DNA from: Parabacteroides sp.
GTDB taxonomy: Bacteria; Bacteroidota; Bacteroidia; Bacteroidales; Tannerellaceae
Assembly (NCBI GenBank): GCA_020026285.1
Contig: JAHHQS010000071.1
Coordinates: 1-19,190 of the forward strand
Length of the DNA: 19,190 nt
Direction of reading: 5' to 3'
Position numbers and translations under genes: made by a program. Shown here one piece after another: positions 6,640-13,966 of this stretch (within the stretch, counting starts at the first letter, position 1; each line of letters starts with the position of its first letter). The notes under the pieces are model-generated. The model was given only the letters and a program-made list of their open reading frames with translations, was not told the DNA's origin and made no database searches.

Positions 6640-8799
6640 TTATTTCACAATATCCATTTCTTTGATCAGATAATCTGCTCCAGCATATTTATCAATTAGG
6701 AACAATACATAACGGATATCAACAATAATACTGCGTTGATAGTCGGGCAAGTATTCAATATCACCGCCAACTCCTTCCCAGTTACGGTCGAAGTTCAGAC
6801 CTATAAGTTCTCCGTTTGCATTCATCAAAGGACTTCCTGAATTACCTCCGGTTGTATGAGTCGTTGCACAAAGAGCAACAGGCATTTTCCCGTTCGGCAG
6901 TTTGTAAGGACCAAAGTCTTTATTATGATATAGTTCTTTCAAACGTTTTGGAACGACGAATTCCCAGTTTGTGGAATCTTCCTTCTCCATAACTCCGTCC
7001 AATGTTGTCTGGCAGCCAAAATAGTCACAATCTCTCGGACTATAACCTTTTACCTGGCCGTAACTTAAGCGAAGAGTAAAATTGGCATCAGGCCAGTGAA
7101 TCTTATCTTTTTCCATACGAAGCAATCCTTCTACATAAGTTCGATGTGCCATGTAATAACTGTCGTCGAATTGTTTCAAAGATGTATTCAATTCTTTGAG
7201 TTCGTCTTTTACAGAAGACGCAAATTGAAGAATAGGATCTTCTTCCAGAGCCTTGGCACTTGGGTGACTGGCGAATTTCTGATAATTATTTTGACTTCCA
7301 AAAATCGAAAATTCAAATAAATCGTTTACGAATTTATCTATATTCCCCTTATATTTATGTTCAATTGTACTAAAATATTTAGGTTGGAATTTTTGTGGAA
7401 TTAATCTGCAATATTCTTTCAATAATATTTTCGCAATCTTTTTATCTACCTCCGGTGCATAATTTTTATTAAAGAAACGATGAAAGGCATTTGATAAAAC
7501 TGTTAGTTGATCTTTTATAATGTCTTTATTATCATTTTTCAATGCATTAATAAGAGAATCCACTTCGGTAGGGACCGATGTAAATTCAATTCCGCGAATA
7601 ATTGCTTCATCAAGCATCCATTTACGGAAGCGTAAATCTTTTCTATCTGAAACGATTTGTTCCAAAGTAAATAAAGCTTCTTCATATTGAGGCAGATTTT
7701 CTTTTTTAGCCCAATTTAATAAAGCGTCTTGTTCCTGTTTCTTTACTTTTTCGAAATCACGTTTGTTGATAGCCCAGTTACTACCGATAGAATTTTTATA
7801 TGCATTTTCAGAACCGGCATATTTACTAGCGTATTGGATACGAGTTTTAGGATCTTTAAGCATTTCCTCAAGCATTGCCTGCTGACGTAATTCACGAATG
7901 TTGATTCGTACAGCATTGTCAATGTCACGTCGTTCTGCCACTTCCCAGGAAGTGTAGTATTTGTTTGTTCTACCAGGGAATCCCATAATCATAGCAAAAT
8001 CGTTTTCCTGGAATCCTTTGATAGAAATTTTCATCCAACGCTTTGGATGTAAAGGAACATTGTTTTCTGAGTATTGAGCGGGATTGCCGTTTTTATCAGC
8101 ATAGACACGAAAAACCGAAAAATCGCCAGTATGACGAGGCCACATCCAGTTATCTGTATCTGAGCCAAATTTACCAATAGAAGAAGGAGGTGTACCTACC
8201 AAACGAACATCCGAGTAAATCTTTTTAGTGAACATATAATACTGATTGCCACCAAAGAACGGTTTGATCTCGACTTCTGTTCCCGGATTATTCTGTAAGA
8301 ATTTTTCTCCAACTTTCTTTTTAGCGAGTCCGTTTAAGAATTTAGGAGATAAGAAATTCATACTGTTTGGATCTTTATCCTTTGCCAGTTCTGCTTTGAC
8401 ATATTTTGTTACATCATCAATCTTGTCGATGAAAGTGACAGTTAATCCAGGATTAGGTAATTCCTGTTCTCTGGTAGTAGCCCAAAAACCGTCAGTCAGA
8501 TAATCATGATCGACAGTACTATGTGACTGGATACATCCATAACCGCAGTGATGATTCGTTAGTAACAAACCATCAGGAGAAACGATTTCGCCGGTACAGC
8601 CTCCACCGAATATAACGACTGCATCTTTTAATGAGGCCTTTGTCGGACTATAGATATCATAATCCTTCAGTTTAAGGCCTAAATCCTTCATCTCTTCAAA
8701 TTTTTGTTCTTTAAGAAGAGGAAGAATCCACATACCTTCGTCAGCTTTGACAGGTAAAGTCATTAATACTGTAGCGACTAGTAATAAAATTCTTTTCAT
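6640..8799 (-). CDS. dpp11: S46 family dipeptidyl peptidase, DPP11-type (Asp/Glu-specific)
   Basis: An exported serine exopeptidase of 719 residues with a signal peptide (about 1-19, cut near KA-DEG). The catalytic triad is His84 (LLTNHHCGYG), Asp226 (PRHTGDFSVF) and Ser654 (TTGGNSGSP). All are offset by exactly one residue from Porphyromonas gingivalis DPP11 (85/227/655). The S1-pocket residue that separates DPP11 (Arg673) from DPP7 (Gly673) is Arg672 here, in GLNFDRNW, so cleavage after a penultimate Asp or Glu is predicted. The N-terminal DEGMW follows the signal peptide as usual in the family. The enzyme would trim peptides in the periplasm to dipeptides for uptake, supporting amino-acid fermentation. 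The gene follows the CYTH gene by 33 bases with no clear promoter between them, so read-through from the Smr promoter is likely. Confidence 0.92.
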   Translation of the reverse strand: MKRILLLVATVLMTLPVKADEGMWILPLLKEQKFEEMKDLGLKLKDYDIYSPTKASLKDAVVIFGGGCTGEIVSPDGLLLTNHHCGYGCIQSHSTVDHDYLTDGFWATTREQELPNPGLTVTFIDKIDDVTKYVKAELAKDKDPNSMNFLSPKFLNGLAKKKVGEKFLQNNPGTEVEIKPFFGGNQYYMFTKKIYSDVRLVGTPPSSIGKFGSDTDNWMWPRHTGDFSVFRVYADKNGNPAQYSENNVPLHPKRWMKISIKGFQENDFAMIMGFPGRTNKYYTSWEVAERRDIDNAVRINIRELRQQAMLEEMLKDPKTRIQYASKYAGSENAYKNSIGSNWAINKRDFEKVKKQEQDALLNWAKKENLPQYEEALFTLEQIVSDRKDLRFRKWMLDEAIIRGIEFTSVPTEVDSLINALKNDNKDIIKDQLTVLSNAFHRFFNKNYAPEVDKKIAKILLKEYCRLIPQKFQPKYFSTIEHKYKGNIDKFVNDLFEFSIFGSQNNYQKFASHPSAKALEEDPILQFASSVKDELKELNTSLKQFDDSYYMAHRTYVEGLLRMEKDKIHWPDANFTLRLSYGQVKGYSPRDCDYFGCQTTLDGVMEKEDSTNWEFVVPKRLKELYHNKDFGPYKLPNGKMPVALCATTHTTGGNSGSPLMNANGELIGLNFDRNWEGVGGDIEYLPDYQRSIIVDIRYVLFLIDKYAGADYLIKEMDIVK

Positions 8800-8832
8800 G
8801 TATCAATTCTTTTATTTATTATCAGATAACTT

Positions 8833-9300
8833 TTACCATTCAGTAAAAGGTTTTTTAGTAAGCATGGAATTATAATATCTGCGATCTCCTGTTACTTCCT
8901 GACCAATCCATTCAGGAATAACGAACGACTCATCTTCTGATTTTAATTCTATCTCAGCCATAATTAATCCTTCATTTGCTCCATGGAAAACATCAATCTC
9001 CCACGTGTGACCTTCCACGTCAGCTAAATGTCGAACTTTATCGATAGCTCCAGGTTCGCACAATTTCAGTAACTGTTCGGCATCTTCTAAAGATATTTGT
9101 TTCTCAAATTCGTATCGACTCATACCTTTTTCATCAGAAGGACCTTTGATTGTCAGAAATCCATCCTGATCCTGAATCCGGATACGAACCGTTTTCCCAG
9201 GTTGTGAACAAATATATCCTTGAACGATACGTTTACTGGCAGAAACATCAGCCGAAAAATCTCCTTTTACTAAGAACTTACGTTCAATCTCTGTATGCAT
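8833..9300 (-). CDS. CYTH domain protein, probable inorganic triphosphatase
   Basis: A 155-residue single-domain CYTH (triphosphate tunnel metalloenzyme) protein. The signature ExExK is at the very start, MHTEIERKFLV (Glu4, Glu6, Lys8). Further tunnel residues follow: VRIRI, TIKG, SRYEFE, KVRH, WEIDVF, AEIEL and the C-terminal DRRYYNSML. Short bacterial members hydrolyse tripolyphosphate; some family members are adenylate cyclases or thiamine triphosphatases, so the substrate is uncertain. An in-frame ATG at 9357 would add 19 residues inside the upstream gene and before the motif that starts the family, so the ATG at 9300 is chosen. It begins 4 bases after the Smr gene stop, indicating one transcript with that gene. 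Confidence 0.82.
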   Translation of the reverse strand: MHTEIERKFLVKGDFSADVSASKRIVQGYICSQPGKTVRIRIQDQDGFLTIKGPSDEKGMSRYEFEKQISLEDAEQLLKLCEPGAIDKVRHLADVEGHTWEIDVFHGANEGLIMAEIELKSEDESFVIPEWIGQEVTGDRRYYNSMLTKKPFTEW

Positions 9301-9304
9301 TGGT

Positions 9305-10390
9305 TTATTTGATTGTGACCATGGTAGCACCATATCCATATTCACGGAATGAAGCATCCTGGAAATAATGTTGTTTATATCGTGTATTCAGTTCCTTTTC
9401 GATTGCTTTACGTAAAACACCATCGCCTTTACCATGAATGAATACAATTTTCTGTCCTTTTTGATTAGCATATTGACTCATCACCTCATGGAATTTGTCT
9501 AACTGATAGTGTAGCATATCACTATTTGACAATCCGTTGATGTTATCTAAAAGTTCATGAATATGCAAGTCCACTTCAACGATTGAAGAATTGGCTTCTT
9601 TCTTCTTGATGATACTTTTTTTAGCCTTAGCCGGCTGTTTGTCTATTCTAGCCTTTTGATACATGGCTTCCTGGATGTCTGTTGCTGAAACTAACATTTC
9701 ACGTTCAGGCAAATCATTTCGGACGATAGGACAAAGGATGGCATCTTCATCAAAATAATCATTTTCCATGAAGCAATGCAACTTGTAGAACTTGACGGTG
9801 TCCAGACGTAATTCTACAGAGATTGCGTTCTTTAAGGAGAAAGGTTTGTCTTTCTTGAAAGCTATCAGCTGTACACAGATACGTTCCAGTTCGTTCAGCT
9901 GTTTTTTCTCAAATTCTTCCAGAAAGATTTTTGTGTTTGGTTCAACGCTCCCGTTATAACGACTGATCCAGCTGTTGTTTTCGCGACTCATATAATTGAA
10001 CAGGATGTAGTAATTGCTGTCGTTAATAAAGTACGCTTCATAACCACATTTCTGAATCTCTTTTGGATCGATAGGAAGATAAGCCAGAAAGATATTCAAA
10101 CGTTCTCCTTCAGGAGTTTCTTCGTTTTCAACTTCTTTCTTTTCAGTTTCTGCCTGGAAACGGGTATTAACGATCTGTTTCTCCATTTCAGCTGCATTTG
10201 CTTTAGGCTTGTTGGAACTATGAACCTGGGGACCTTCTCCTACGACGACGCATTCTCTGATCAATGCCGGCACTTCAAAGCCATCTTCATCTTCTACCAA
10301 AACCTGATCCTTGCCTTTAAAACCTTTCACTATGCCGCCTCCGGTTGTATTTAGGAAACGGACGGTATCTCCAACTTTTATTGTATTCAT
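9305..10390 (-). CDS. DUF2027 domain and C-terminal Smr domain protein
   Basis: A 361-residue cytoplasmic protein typical of Bacteroidota. Residues 1-50 form a small KOW/Tudor-like barrel (VGDTVRFLNTTGGGIVKGF). A charged linker (about 55-95) leads to the DUF2027 middle domain (about 98-245) and a lysine-rich linker (250-265). The Smr domain (272-361) has DLHIHEL (274-280) and HGKGDGVLRKAI (319-330), the two conserved motifs of the small MutS-related nuclease fold. There is no MutS domain. Smr domains bind or nick nucleic acids; some act as endoribonucleases on stalled mRNAs. The role of the DUF2027 fusion is not known to me. It heads the Smr-CYTH-S46 run and is divergent from queA. Confidence 0.85.
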   Translation of the reverse strand: MNTIKVGDTVRFLNTTGGGIVKGFKGKDQVLVEDEDGFEVPALIRECVVVGEGPQVHSSNKPKANAAEMEKQIVNTRFQAETEKKEVENEETPEGERLNIFLAYLPIDPKEIQKCGYEAYFINDSNYYILFNYMSRENNSWISRYNGSVEPNTKIFLEEFEKKQLNELERICVQLIAFKKDKPFSLKNAISVELRLDTVKFYKLHCFMENDYFDEDAILCPIVRNDLPEREMLVSATDIQEAMYQKARIDKQPAKAKKSIIKKKEANSSIVEVDLHIHELLDNINGLSNSDMLHYQLDKFHEVMSQYANQKGQKIVFIHGKGDGVLRKAIEKELNTRYKQHYFQDASFREYGYGATMVTIK

Positions 10391-10452
10391 ATTACTTTGT
10401 TTTTGAGTTTAATATATAAATTTCTACTAAAAATAGATAACTTATTGACTTA

Positions 10453-10460
10453 CAAAATTA
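10453..10460 (-). promoter_or_regulatory. -7 element of the Smr-CYTH-S46 transcript
   Basis: On the minus strand TAATTTTG (complement of 10453-10460) matches TAnnTTTG exactly, about 60 bases upstream of the Smr gene ATG. No good -33 TTTG is present, only AT-rich sequence. Confidence 0.5.
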
Positions 10461-10465
10461 ATATT

Positions 10466-10498
10466 TTTATCGTATAGTTGAATTAATTTGTACTTTTG
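10466..10498 (+). promoter_or_regulatory. Promoter of queA
   Basis: TTTA (10466-10469), a 21-base spacer, then TACTTTTG (10491-10498), an exact TAnnTTTG match. The predicted start near 10505 gives a leader of about 12 bases before the queA ATG. Its core lies back to back with the -7 element of the minus-strand Smr gene. Confidence 0.6.
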
Positions 10499-10516
10499 CA
10501 CTGTAATTAAATAGAG

Positions 10517-11740
10517 ATGGTAGATAATAAGACTCAACAAATTCGTATAGAAGAATATGATTATCCATTACCTGATGATCGTATTGCCAAATTCCCTTTG
10601 AAAAAGAGAGATGAATCCAAATTGTTATTATATAAGGATGGCCAAGTTGGTGAAAGTATATTCAAAAATCTGACCGATTATTTGCCAAAAGACTCTTTAT
10701 TGGTTTATAACAATACACGAGTTATTCAGGCCAGACTATTGTTTCAGAAGAAAACCGGTGCACATATTGAGGTTTTTTGTCTGGAACCGGCAGAACCTCA
10801 TGATTATGCATTGATTTTCCAGCAGACGGAACGATGCAGCTGGATTTGCCTGGTCGGGAATCTGAAAAAATGGAAAGAAGGTTTATTGTCCAAGACGGTA
10901 ACAGTTCAGGGTGAAGAAGTTATTTTGTCTGCTGAGAAGAAAAGCAGCCATGGCGACAGTCATTTGGTAGAATTTACATGGAATAATCCGAAATATACAT
11001 TTGCAGATCTTTTGGATGCAGCTGGAGTATTGCCAATTCCTCCTTATTTGCATCGAGAAACAGAAAAGAGCGATTTGCAAACATATCAGACCGTTTATTC
11101 AAAGATTAAAGGTTCAGTAGCAGCTCCAACAGCCGGGTTACATTTTACTCCGGAGGTCCTGGCTGATATAGATGCCCATGGTATTGGTCGTGAAGAAGTG
11201 ACCTTACATGTTGGTGCAGGAACCTTTAAGCCGGTGAAGAGCGAGACGATAGAAGGTCATGAAATGCATACCGAATTTATATCAGTACGACGTAGTTCCA
11301 TTGAAAGAATCAGGCAGAATCTGGGAAAGATTATAGCTGTCGGTACAACGTCTGTAAGAACTCTTGAAAGTCTTTATTATATAGGTGTAACATTGGCTGC
11401 AAATCCTGAAGCATCTTCAGAAGATTTGGTTGTCAAACAGTGGATGCCTTACGATGACAAGAACAATCAATTGACAACAGATGAGGCTTTACAACAGATC
11501 TTAGATTATCTGGATCGTCATCAGGCAGATAAATTGGTTACAGCTACACAAATTATTATCGCTCCTGGTTATGAATTTAAAGTGGTGCGAGGAATAATTA
11601 CTAATTTCCATCAGCCAAAGAGTACCTTATTATTATTGATTTCTGCATTTGTAAAAGGAAACTGGAAAACGATTTATGATTATGCGTTAAATCATGATTT
11701 CCGTTTCTTGAGTTATGGTGATAGTTCTTTGTTATTATAA
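10517..11740 (+). CDS. queA: S-adenosylmethionine:tRNA ribosyltransferase-isomerase
   Basis: Transfers and isomerises the ribosyl group of S-adenosylmethionine onto preQ1 at tRNA position 34 to make epoxyqueuosine, the next-to-last step of queuosine synthesis. Conserved blocks are YDYPLPDDRIAKFP (14-27), NNTRVIQARL (65-74), LPIPPYLHR (172-180), DLQTYQTVYSKIKGSVAAPTAGLHFT (186-211), HVGAGTFKPV (231-240) and MHTEF (250-254). The C-terminal GYEFKVVRGIITNFHQPKSTLLLLISAF closes the fold. It is 407 residues long, against about 350 for the E. coli enzyme; the extra length looks spread through insertions rather than an added domain. The protein is cytoplasmic. No other queuosine gene is nearby, and a strong terminator follows, so it is probably transcribed alone. 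Confidence 0.93.
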   Translation: MVDNKTQQIRIEEYDYPLPDDRIAKFPLKKRDESKLLLYKDGQVGESIFKNLTDYLPKDSLLVYNNTRVIQARLLFQKKTGAHIEVFCLEPAEPHDYALIFQQTERCSWICLVGNLKKWKEGLLSKTVTVQGEEVILSAEKKSSHGDSHLVEFTWNNPKYTFADLLDAAGVLPIPPYLHRETEKSDLQTYQTVYSKIKGSVAAPTAGLHFTPEVLADIDAHGIGREEVTLHVGAGTFKPVKSETIEGHEMHTEFISVRRSSIERIRQNLGKIIAVGTTSVRTLESLYYIGVTLAANPEASSEDLVVKQWMPYDDKNNQLTTDEALQQILDYLDRHQADKLVTATQIIIAPGYEFKVVRGIITNFHQPKSTLLLLISAFVKGNWKTIYDYALNHDFRFLSYGDSSLLL

Positions 11741-11760
11741 TTAATCTATAAATATTGTAG

Positions 11761-11808
11761 AAGGGCATTTAGAATATGGTTTAAGTAATATTTTAGATGT
11801 CCTTTTTT
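11761..11808 (+). terminator. Rho-independent terminator of queA
   Basis: A stem of 15-17 bp with three G-U pairs (arms 11763-11777 and 11788-11802, extended by AA/TT) and a 10-base loop, followed by a run of six T (11803-11808). It begins 21 bases after the queA stop codon. Confidence 0.8.
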
Positions 11809-11878
11809 ATTTACTCTGTTCGTTCTTTAGATCTAGAAAAGAATGAAAGATTTCTCCAAAAAGGATGTCTTTCTTTGA

Positions 11879-11966
11879 TTAATTCACCTTAGTGAATTAA
11901 AAGATCCTTCGTAATGTTTTTATGAAAACGATGCAATGTTTTGTTTGATTTACCTAGGTGAATTAA
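11879..11966. repeat. Two copies of a palindromic 18-mer
   Basis: TTCACCTTAGTGAATTAA (11883-11900) and TTTACCTAGGTGAATTAA (11949-11966) agree at 15 of 18 bases and are 66 bases apart. Copy 1 extends to a perfect 9-bp inverted repeat around CTTA (11879-11900); copy 2 is centred on ACCTAGGT. Both follow a TTnTTTGATT segment. They lie between the ends of the convergent queA and ECF sigma genes, so they are not at an obvious promoter. They could be protein-binding sites or a dispersed intergenic repeat. The rest of the 290-base gap, past the queA terminator, shows nothing else. Confidence 0.55.
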
Positions 11967-12030
11967 TAAGTTCGTCGAATGATTTTAAATAAAGAATTGA
12001 AAGTCTATTATGTATTTCTATATAAGGATC

Positions 12031-12594
12031 TTAACCAATAAATATAGAGAACAAAATCATGTGCTTACGCAAATATTTTAAGGCTTCTGATATTTGATGC
12101 TCTACAGTTTTTTCGGAAAGCTGCATTATTTCGGCAATTTCTTTATAGGACTTTTGTTCCTTCCTACTCAGATTGAATATTTTTTGTCGTTGAGGTGGTA
12201 ATTCGGAAATAAGTTGATCAATAAAATTACTTAGATCGTGTGCTTCAATTTCGTTTTCAATATCACATGAAATATCTTCAGCAGAATTTTCCAAGGCATC
12301 AATAACAGAGATAGTATAGAAATCGTGATTAAAACTTTTTCTTTTCTGATTGAATACTAAATTTCGAGTGATAATAAATAACAAACCTTGAAAGTTATCG
12401 TCCTCACGTAAAAATTCACGAGAGTCCCATAAACGGACAAAAACATCCTGTACAACTTCTTCAGCTTCTTCCTGATTAGTTAAATAAAGTCTGGTGAAAT
12501 TGTATACTTGCTTCCAATATTGTTGATACACAATGGAGAAAGCTTGCTCATTTCCATGTTTCAAAGAAACAATTAATTGTTTTTGTTTGTCCAA
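12031..12594 (-). CDS. ECF-family RNA polymerase sigma factor
   Basis: A 187-residue sigma-70 family, extracytoplasmic-function type protein. Region 2 spans about 15-85 (AFSIVYQQYWKQVYNF, EEAEEVVQDVFVRLWDSRE, LLFIITRNLVFNQKRK). Region 4 spans about 125-177 (LISELPPQRQKIFNLSRKEQKSYKEIAEIMQLSEKTVEHQISEALKYLRK), a helix-turn-helix that reads the -35 element. It is the type linked to SusC/SusD loci in Bacteroidota and should direct transcription of the neighbouring susC operon when freed from FecR. The start codon is TTG (complement of 12592-12594): no in-frame ATG occurs nearby, and the N-terminus LIVSLKHGNEQAFSIVY aligns with the usual start of the family. It is divergent from the anti-sigma gene, whereas such pairs are often in tandem. 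Confidence 0.9.
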   Translation of the reverse strand: MDKQKQLIVSLKHGNEQAFSIVYQQYWKQVYNFTRLYLTNQEEAEEVVQDVFVRLWDSREFLREDDNFQGLLFIITRNLVFNQKRKSFNHDFYTISVIDALENSAEDISCDIENEIEAHDLSNFIDQLISELPPQRQKIFNLSRKEQKSYKEIAEIMQLSEKTVEHQISEALKYLRKHMILFSIFIG

Positions 12595-12641
12595 TTTATT
12601 AAATCTAAATAAGATGTTGATAGATATTCTTATTTTATTAA

Positions 12642-12649
12642 CAAATGTA
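12642..12649 (-). promoter_or_regulatory. -7 element of the ECF sigma gene
   Basis: On the minus strand TACATTTG (complement of 12642-12649) is an exact TAnnTTTG match, with TTTT 19 bases upstream as a weak -33. The predicted leader is about 40 bases long. This looks like a housekeeping promoter rather than one read by the ECF factor itself. Confidence 0.5.
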
Positions 12650-12782
12650 TAAAATATTTAGAATAAATAAAAAATAGATGAATTGATTTGTTTACAGAAT
12701 ACATAAGATGAATTTTTTTTTGTAGAAGAGTATTTAGAAAAGAAATATTAATACTATAAATGCATATTGTGTTAATATAAGT

Positions 12783-12790
12783 TAATTTTG
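12783..12790 (+). promoter_or_regulatory. Possible -7 element of the fecR-susC-susD transcript
   Basis: TAATTTTG matches TAnnTTTG exactly, 58 bases before the fecR ATG. No convincing -33 lies at the right distance. An ECF-dependent promoter may also exist but its motif is not known to me. The 254-base gap with the sigma gene is otherwise AT-rich. Confidence 0.4.
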
Positions 12791-12838
12791 CAAATAAGAA
12801 TGGGGGCAAATCATATCTTTAATTGTATTTATAAATGT

Positions 12839-12848
12839 AGGAGGTGAT
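12839..12848 (+). promoter_or_regulatory. Extended Shine-Dalgarno sequence at fecR start
   Basis: AGGAGGTGAT directly precedes the ATG and is a ten-base perfect complement of the usual 16S rRNA 3' tail. None of the other gene starts in this window has a comparable site, and such sites are rare in Bacteroidota. It decides the fecR start at 12849. Confidence 0.6.
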
Positions 12849-13820
12849 ATGAAAGGTGAAGACAAGAAAAACATAATAAGAAATTTATTGCTGAATAATC
12901 TAAAAGGGGAGAGACAGAAACAACTTGTAGAAAGTTCAGAATTTGAACAGAAGTTAAGTTCCCAATGGATGAGTCCTGTTGATTGTTCTTCAGAAACAGA
13001 TAGTGAACGAATCTGGGCTTCTATTTGTAAGAAAACAAAAGAAACAAAAATTTCTACTCAGTCATTATTCTATAAGTGGTATAGTGTTGCCGCTTCTATA
13101 TTATTGATAATCTCATTTGGAGGTATTGCTTCTTTATTAATCAAACAAAGTAATCCAGTTCCTATGTATGTGGTTACAACGGGTATCCAGAATCTTGAAA
13201 AGATTCAATTACCAGATGGAACAAATGTTTGTTTAGGTCCTGGAAGTAGATTGGAATATCCGGCGAAGTTTGCAGATAATAATCGTGATATCAAATTGAA
13301 AGGACAAGCCTTTTTTGATGTAACGAAAAATCCGGAAAAACCATTTCATGTCAAGATGAACGATATTAAGGTGGAGGTTCTGGGTACATCATTCGAACTA
13401 TTCAATTATGATGATTCTGAGGAGATGGAAGCTGTATTGGTAAATGGAAAAATTAAAGTGGAGCATAAAATTAACAGCAGACTTCCTCAAATCAAAATAA
13501 TGAAACCAAATGATCGGATAGTATTGAATAAACAGACCGGAAAAGTTGAATTAGGAATTGTTGATGCTGATAAATATACATCCTGGCGTTCGGGAGTTCT
13601 ATCGTTTGAGAATGAAAATCTATCCATGATTATACCACGATTAGAACGTTGGTATGGAAGAAAGATTATATGTGATGAAGCCTTGTTGAATAATTATCGA
13701 TTTACCTTTAAAGTAAGAGATGAATCACTCGGCTTACTTTTAAACATCATGCAACAATCGGCTCCGTTAGAGTATAAAAAATTAAAGAATGAAAATTATA
13801 AATTGATTTTAAAACGTTAA
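12849..13820 (+). CDS. FecR-family anti-sigma factor
   Basis: A 323-residue single-pass inner-membrane protein. Residues 1-77 are cytoplasmic and should bind the ECF sigma factor. A membrane segment spans about 79-98 (YSVAASILLIISFGGIASLL). The periplasmic part holds a FecR domain about 108-205 (TGIQNLEKIQLPDGTNVCLGPGSRLEYP, GQAFFDVTKNPEKPFHVKM, VLGTSFELFNY) and a C-terminal DUF4974 domain about 250-320 (LSFENENLSMIIPRLERWYGRKI). In this family the periplasmic domain contacts the STN domain of the adjacent SusC, and signalling leads to release of the sigma factor. It lies upstream of susC on the same strand, 135 bases apart, and divergent from its sigma partner. No proteolysis site is asserted. 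Confidence 0.9.
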   Translation: MKGEDKKNIIRNLLLNNLKGERQKQLVESSEFEQKLSSQWMSPVDCSSETDSERIWASICKKTKETKISTQSLFYKWYSVAASILLIISFGGIASLLIKQSNPVPMYVVTTGIQNLEKIQLPDGTNVCLGPGSRLEYPAKFADNNRDIKLKGQAFFDVTKNPEKPFHVKMNDIKVEVLGTSFELFNYDDSEEMEAVLVNGKIKVEHKINSRLPQIKIMKPNDRIVLNKQTGKVELGIVDADKYTSWRSGVLSFENENLSMIIPRLERWYGRKIICDEALLNNYRFTFKVRDESLGLLLNIMQQSAPLEYKKLKNENYKLILKR

Positions 13821-13854
13821 AGATATTTAGCCTATGGGAAAGGGATAAGTTAAC

Positions 13855-13966
13855 TATAAAAATGGAAGATACCGGCAAGTACCTTCCATTAAAAAAGAGT
13901 TTAAGAAACACAATACTAGCCAAATGGAGTCCAAGCCGATGGTTAGTATTCTAATATGCATCAAAA
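13855..13966 (-). ncRNA. Candidate antisense sRNA to the susC leader
   Basis: On the minus strand, TAAATTTG (complement of 13973-13980) is an exact TAnnTTTG -7 element inside the first codons of susC. About 105 bases downstream is a terminator-like hairpin: 8-bp arms 13861-13868 and 13883-13890, extended inward by 3 bp past one mismatch, then TTTATAG on the minus strand. The intervening RNA has a second hairpin (arms 13912-13922 and 13940-13950, one G-U pair). The RNA would be about 110 nt and would cover the susC start codon and leader. From memory, antisense sRNAs between an anti-sigma gene and susC, such as DonS of Bacteroides fragilis, repress polysaccharide loci. No good -33 element is seen, so this remains a prediction. 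Confidence 0.45.

Noticed and set aside
8830..8849. 7-bp inverted repeat CTTTTAC/GTAAAAG at the end of the CYTH gene
   Set aside because: It overlaps the stop codon and has no U-run after it, so it is not a convincing terminator; could be chance in AT-rich sequence.
9301..9357. N-terminal extension of the CYTH protein inside the Smr gene
   Set aside because: The 19 extra residues are the Smr coding region read in another frame; the CYTH motif starts right after the ATG at 9300.
11901..12032. Inverted pair AAGATCCTT (11901-11909) and AAGGATCTT (12024-12032)
   Set aside because: Nine-base arms more than 110 bases apart in AT-rich DNA; no evidence of a mobile element, no target duplication and no transposase.
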